A DNA stretch of 6,584 nt from Rhodothermaceae bacterium (GTDB lineage: Bacteria > Bacteroidota > Rhodothermia > Rhodothermales > JAHEMB01). The position numbers and the translations under genes were made by a program. The stretch is taken from positions 1 to 6,584 of the forward strand of contig JAHEMB010000218.1 in assembly GCA_024643915.1 (NCBI GenBank), in the 5' to 3' direction. The notes under the pieces were generated by a model. The model saw only the letters and a program-made list of their open reading frames with translations, was not told the origin of the DNA and made no database searches. Shown piece after piece: positions 5,956-6,584 of this stretch (position 1 is the first letter of the stretch; every line of letters starts with the position of its first letter).

Positions 5956-6584
5956 ATGAAAAAGCCAATTTTGCTCACGGGCGCCTTGCTCGTGCTGTTG
6001 CTTCCCTTCCTCACCGCGTGCGAAACCAGCGAACCGATGAACGCAGAGACCGAAGCCGCGCCGGCCTCCGACGCGCAGGCGCTCCTCGATAAGTACACCA
6101 CCGTCCGCCTCACCGCCGACCTGAGCGGGCTTTCGGAGAACGAGCGCAAGATGATCCCGCTCCTGATCGAAGCCGCCGAGGCGATGGACGAGATTTACTG
6201 GGTCGAGACATTCGGCAGCCGCGACTCGCTCCTGGGGATGACCAACGGCGCGCTCCTCCAGCGTTTCGCCGAGATCAATTACGGCCCGTGGGACCGGCTC
6301 GACGGCAACACGCCGTTCGTCGAAGGCGCCGGGCCGAAGCCGGCGGGGGCGAACTTCTACCCGGCAGACGTGACGAAAGAGGAGGTCGAGGCGGCGGCGC
6401 GGCAGAACCCGGCCCTCACGGACCTTTACACGATGGTCCGCCGCGACGACGCAGGCAACCTGACGGCCATCCCGTACCACGAGTTTTTCGCCGCGCAGGT
6501 GAACCGGGCGTCGGACAAGATCCGGCTGGCCGCCGAGCTGGCCGAGGATCCCGGCCTCAAGCGGTACCTGCAACTCCGCGCCGA
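5956..6584 (+). CDS. M49 (dipeptidyl-peptidase III) family lipoprotein, 3'-truncated
   Basis: The first 209 residues of a gene that runs off the window end. It is the only reading frame here with a lipoprotein signal: MKK, a hydrophobic core, then the canonical lipobox LTAC (Cys22). The following stretch matches, from memory, the Bacteroidota lipoprotein branch of the M49 family, zinc exopeptidases that release dipeptides from peptide N-termini. Landmarks are VRLTADLSGLSENERKMIPL (50-69), MDEIYW (77-82), INYGPWDRLDGNTPFVEG (107-124) and GANFYPADVTKEE (131-143). Family members are often annotated as Zn-dependent hydrolase or dihydrofolate reductase. The HExxGH/HExxxGH zinc motif that would confirm activity lies beyond the window. 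The leader just before the ATG is pyrimidine-rich with no Shine-Dalgarno. It sits 96 bp after the GWxTD gene on the same strand, separated by a hairpin. Confidence 0.86.
   Translation, partial: MKKPILLTGALLVLLLPFLTACETSEPMNAETEAAPASDAQALLDKYTTVRLTADLSGLSENERKMIPLLIEAAEAMDEIYWVETFGSRDSLLGMTNGALLQRFAEINYGPWDRLDGNTPFVEGAGPKPAGANFYPADVTKEEVEAAARQNPALTDLYTMVRRDDAGNLTAIPYHEFFAAQVNRASDKIRLAAELAEDPGLKRYLQLRA

Noticed and set aside
5926..6573. 215-codon open frame on the minus strand
   Set aside because: Opposite the M49 lipoprotein, which has a lipobox and family motifs; the antisense product has neither.
1..6584. CRISPR array, tRNA/rRNA, insertion sequence, phage or defence genes
   Set aside because: No spaced direct repeats, RNA-gene signatures, transposase or integrase motifs, or defence domains were seen on either strand.

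Overview
The window is GC-rich and densely coding. It carries five protein genes, two of them cut by the window edges, and no RNA gene, mobile element or CRISPR array that I can see. The gene content suggests a Bacteroidota/Rhodothermota-type bacterium (Rhodothermus/Salinibacter relatives). The clues are a GWxTD-domain exported protein, a lipoprotein form of the M49 (dipeptidyl-peptidase III) family, and four visible start codons without a convincing Shine-Dalgarno sequence. This placement is inference; the window has no phylogenetic marker.

Layout, left to right. (1) 1-1040, plus strand: the 3' part of a DEAD-box RNA helicase, from motif II to an Arg/Gly-rich tail. (2) 1048-1094: a convergent junction holding four tandem heptamers of form AATGANN inside a 14-bp perfect inverted repeat, which also contains the stop codon of the next gene. 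(3) 1086-2438, minus strand: a lipoprotein with a PPC-like beta domain, an intact LytM/M23 metallopeptidase domain and two C-terminal SH3b-like segments. (4) 2439-2697: a 259-bp divergent intergenic region. (5) 2698-3705, plus: an exported ChaN/DUF399-family protein with a His-rich insertion. (6) 3838-5859, plus: an exported GWxTD-domain protein of unknown function. (7) 5956 to the window end, plus: the N-terminal 209 residues of a lipoprotein of the M49 family, cut before its catalytic motif.

The four genes after the helicase all encode proteins with N-terminal export signals (two lipoprotein, two Sec type I), so this is an envelope/periplasm cluster beside a cytoplasmic RNA helicase. The gaps of 132 and 96 bp between the three plus-strand genes neither prove nor exclude co-transcription, and nothing shows that their products act in one pathway. 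I found no convincing new multi-gene system. The items most worth a second look are the heptamer/inverted-repeat element at 1048-1094, the His-rich loop of the ChaN-like protein, and the uncharacterised GWxTD protein.
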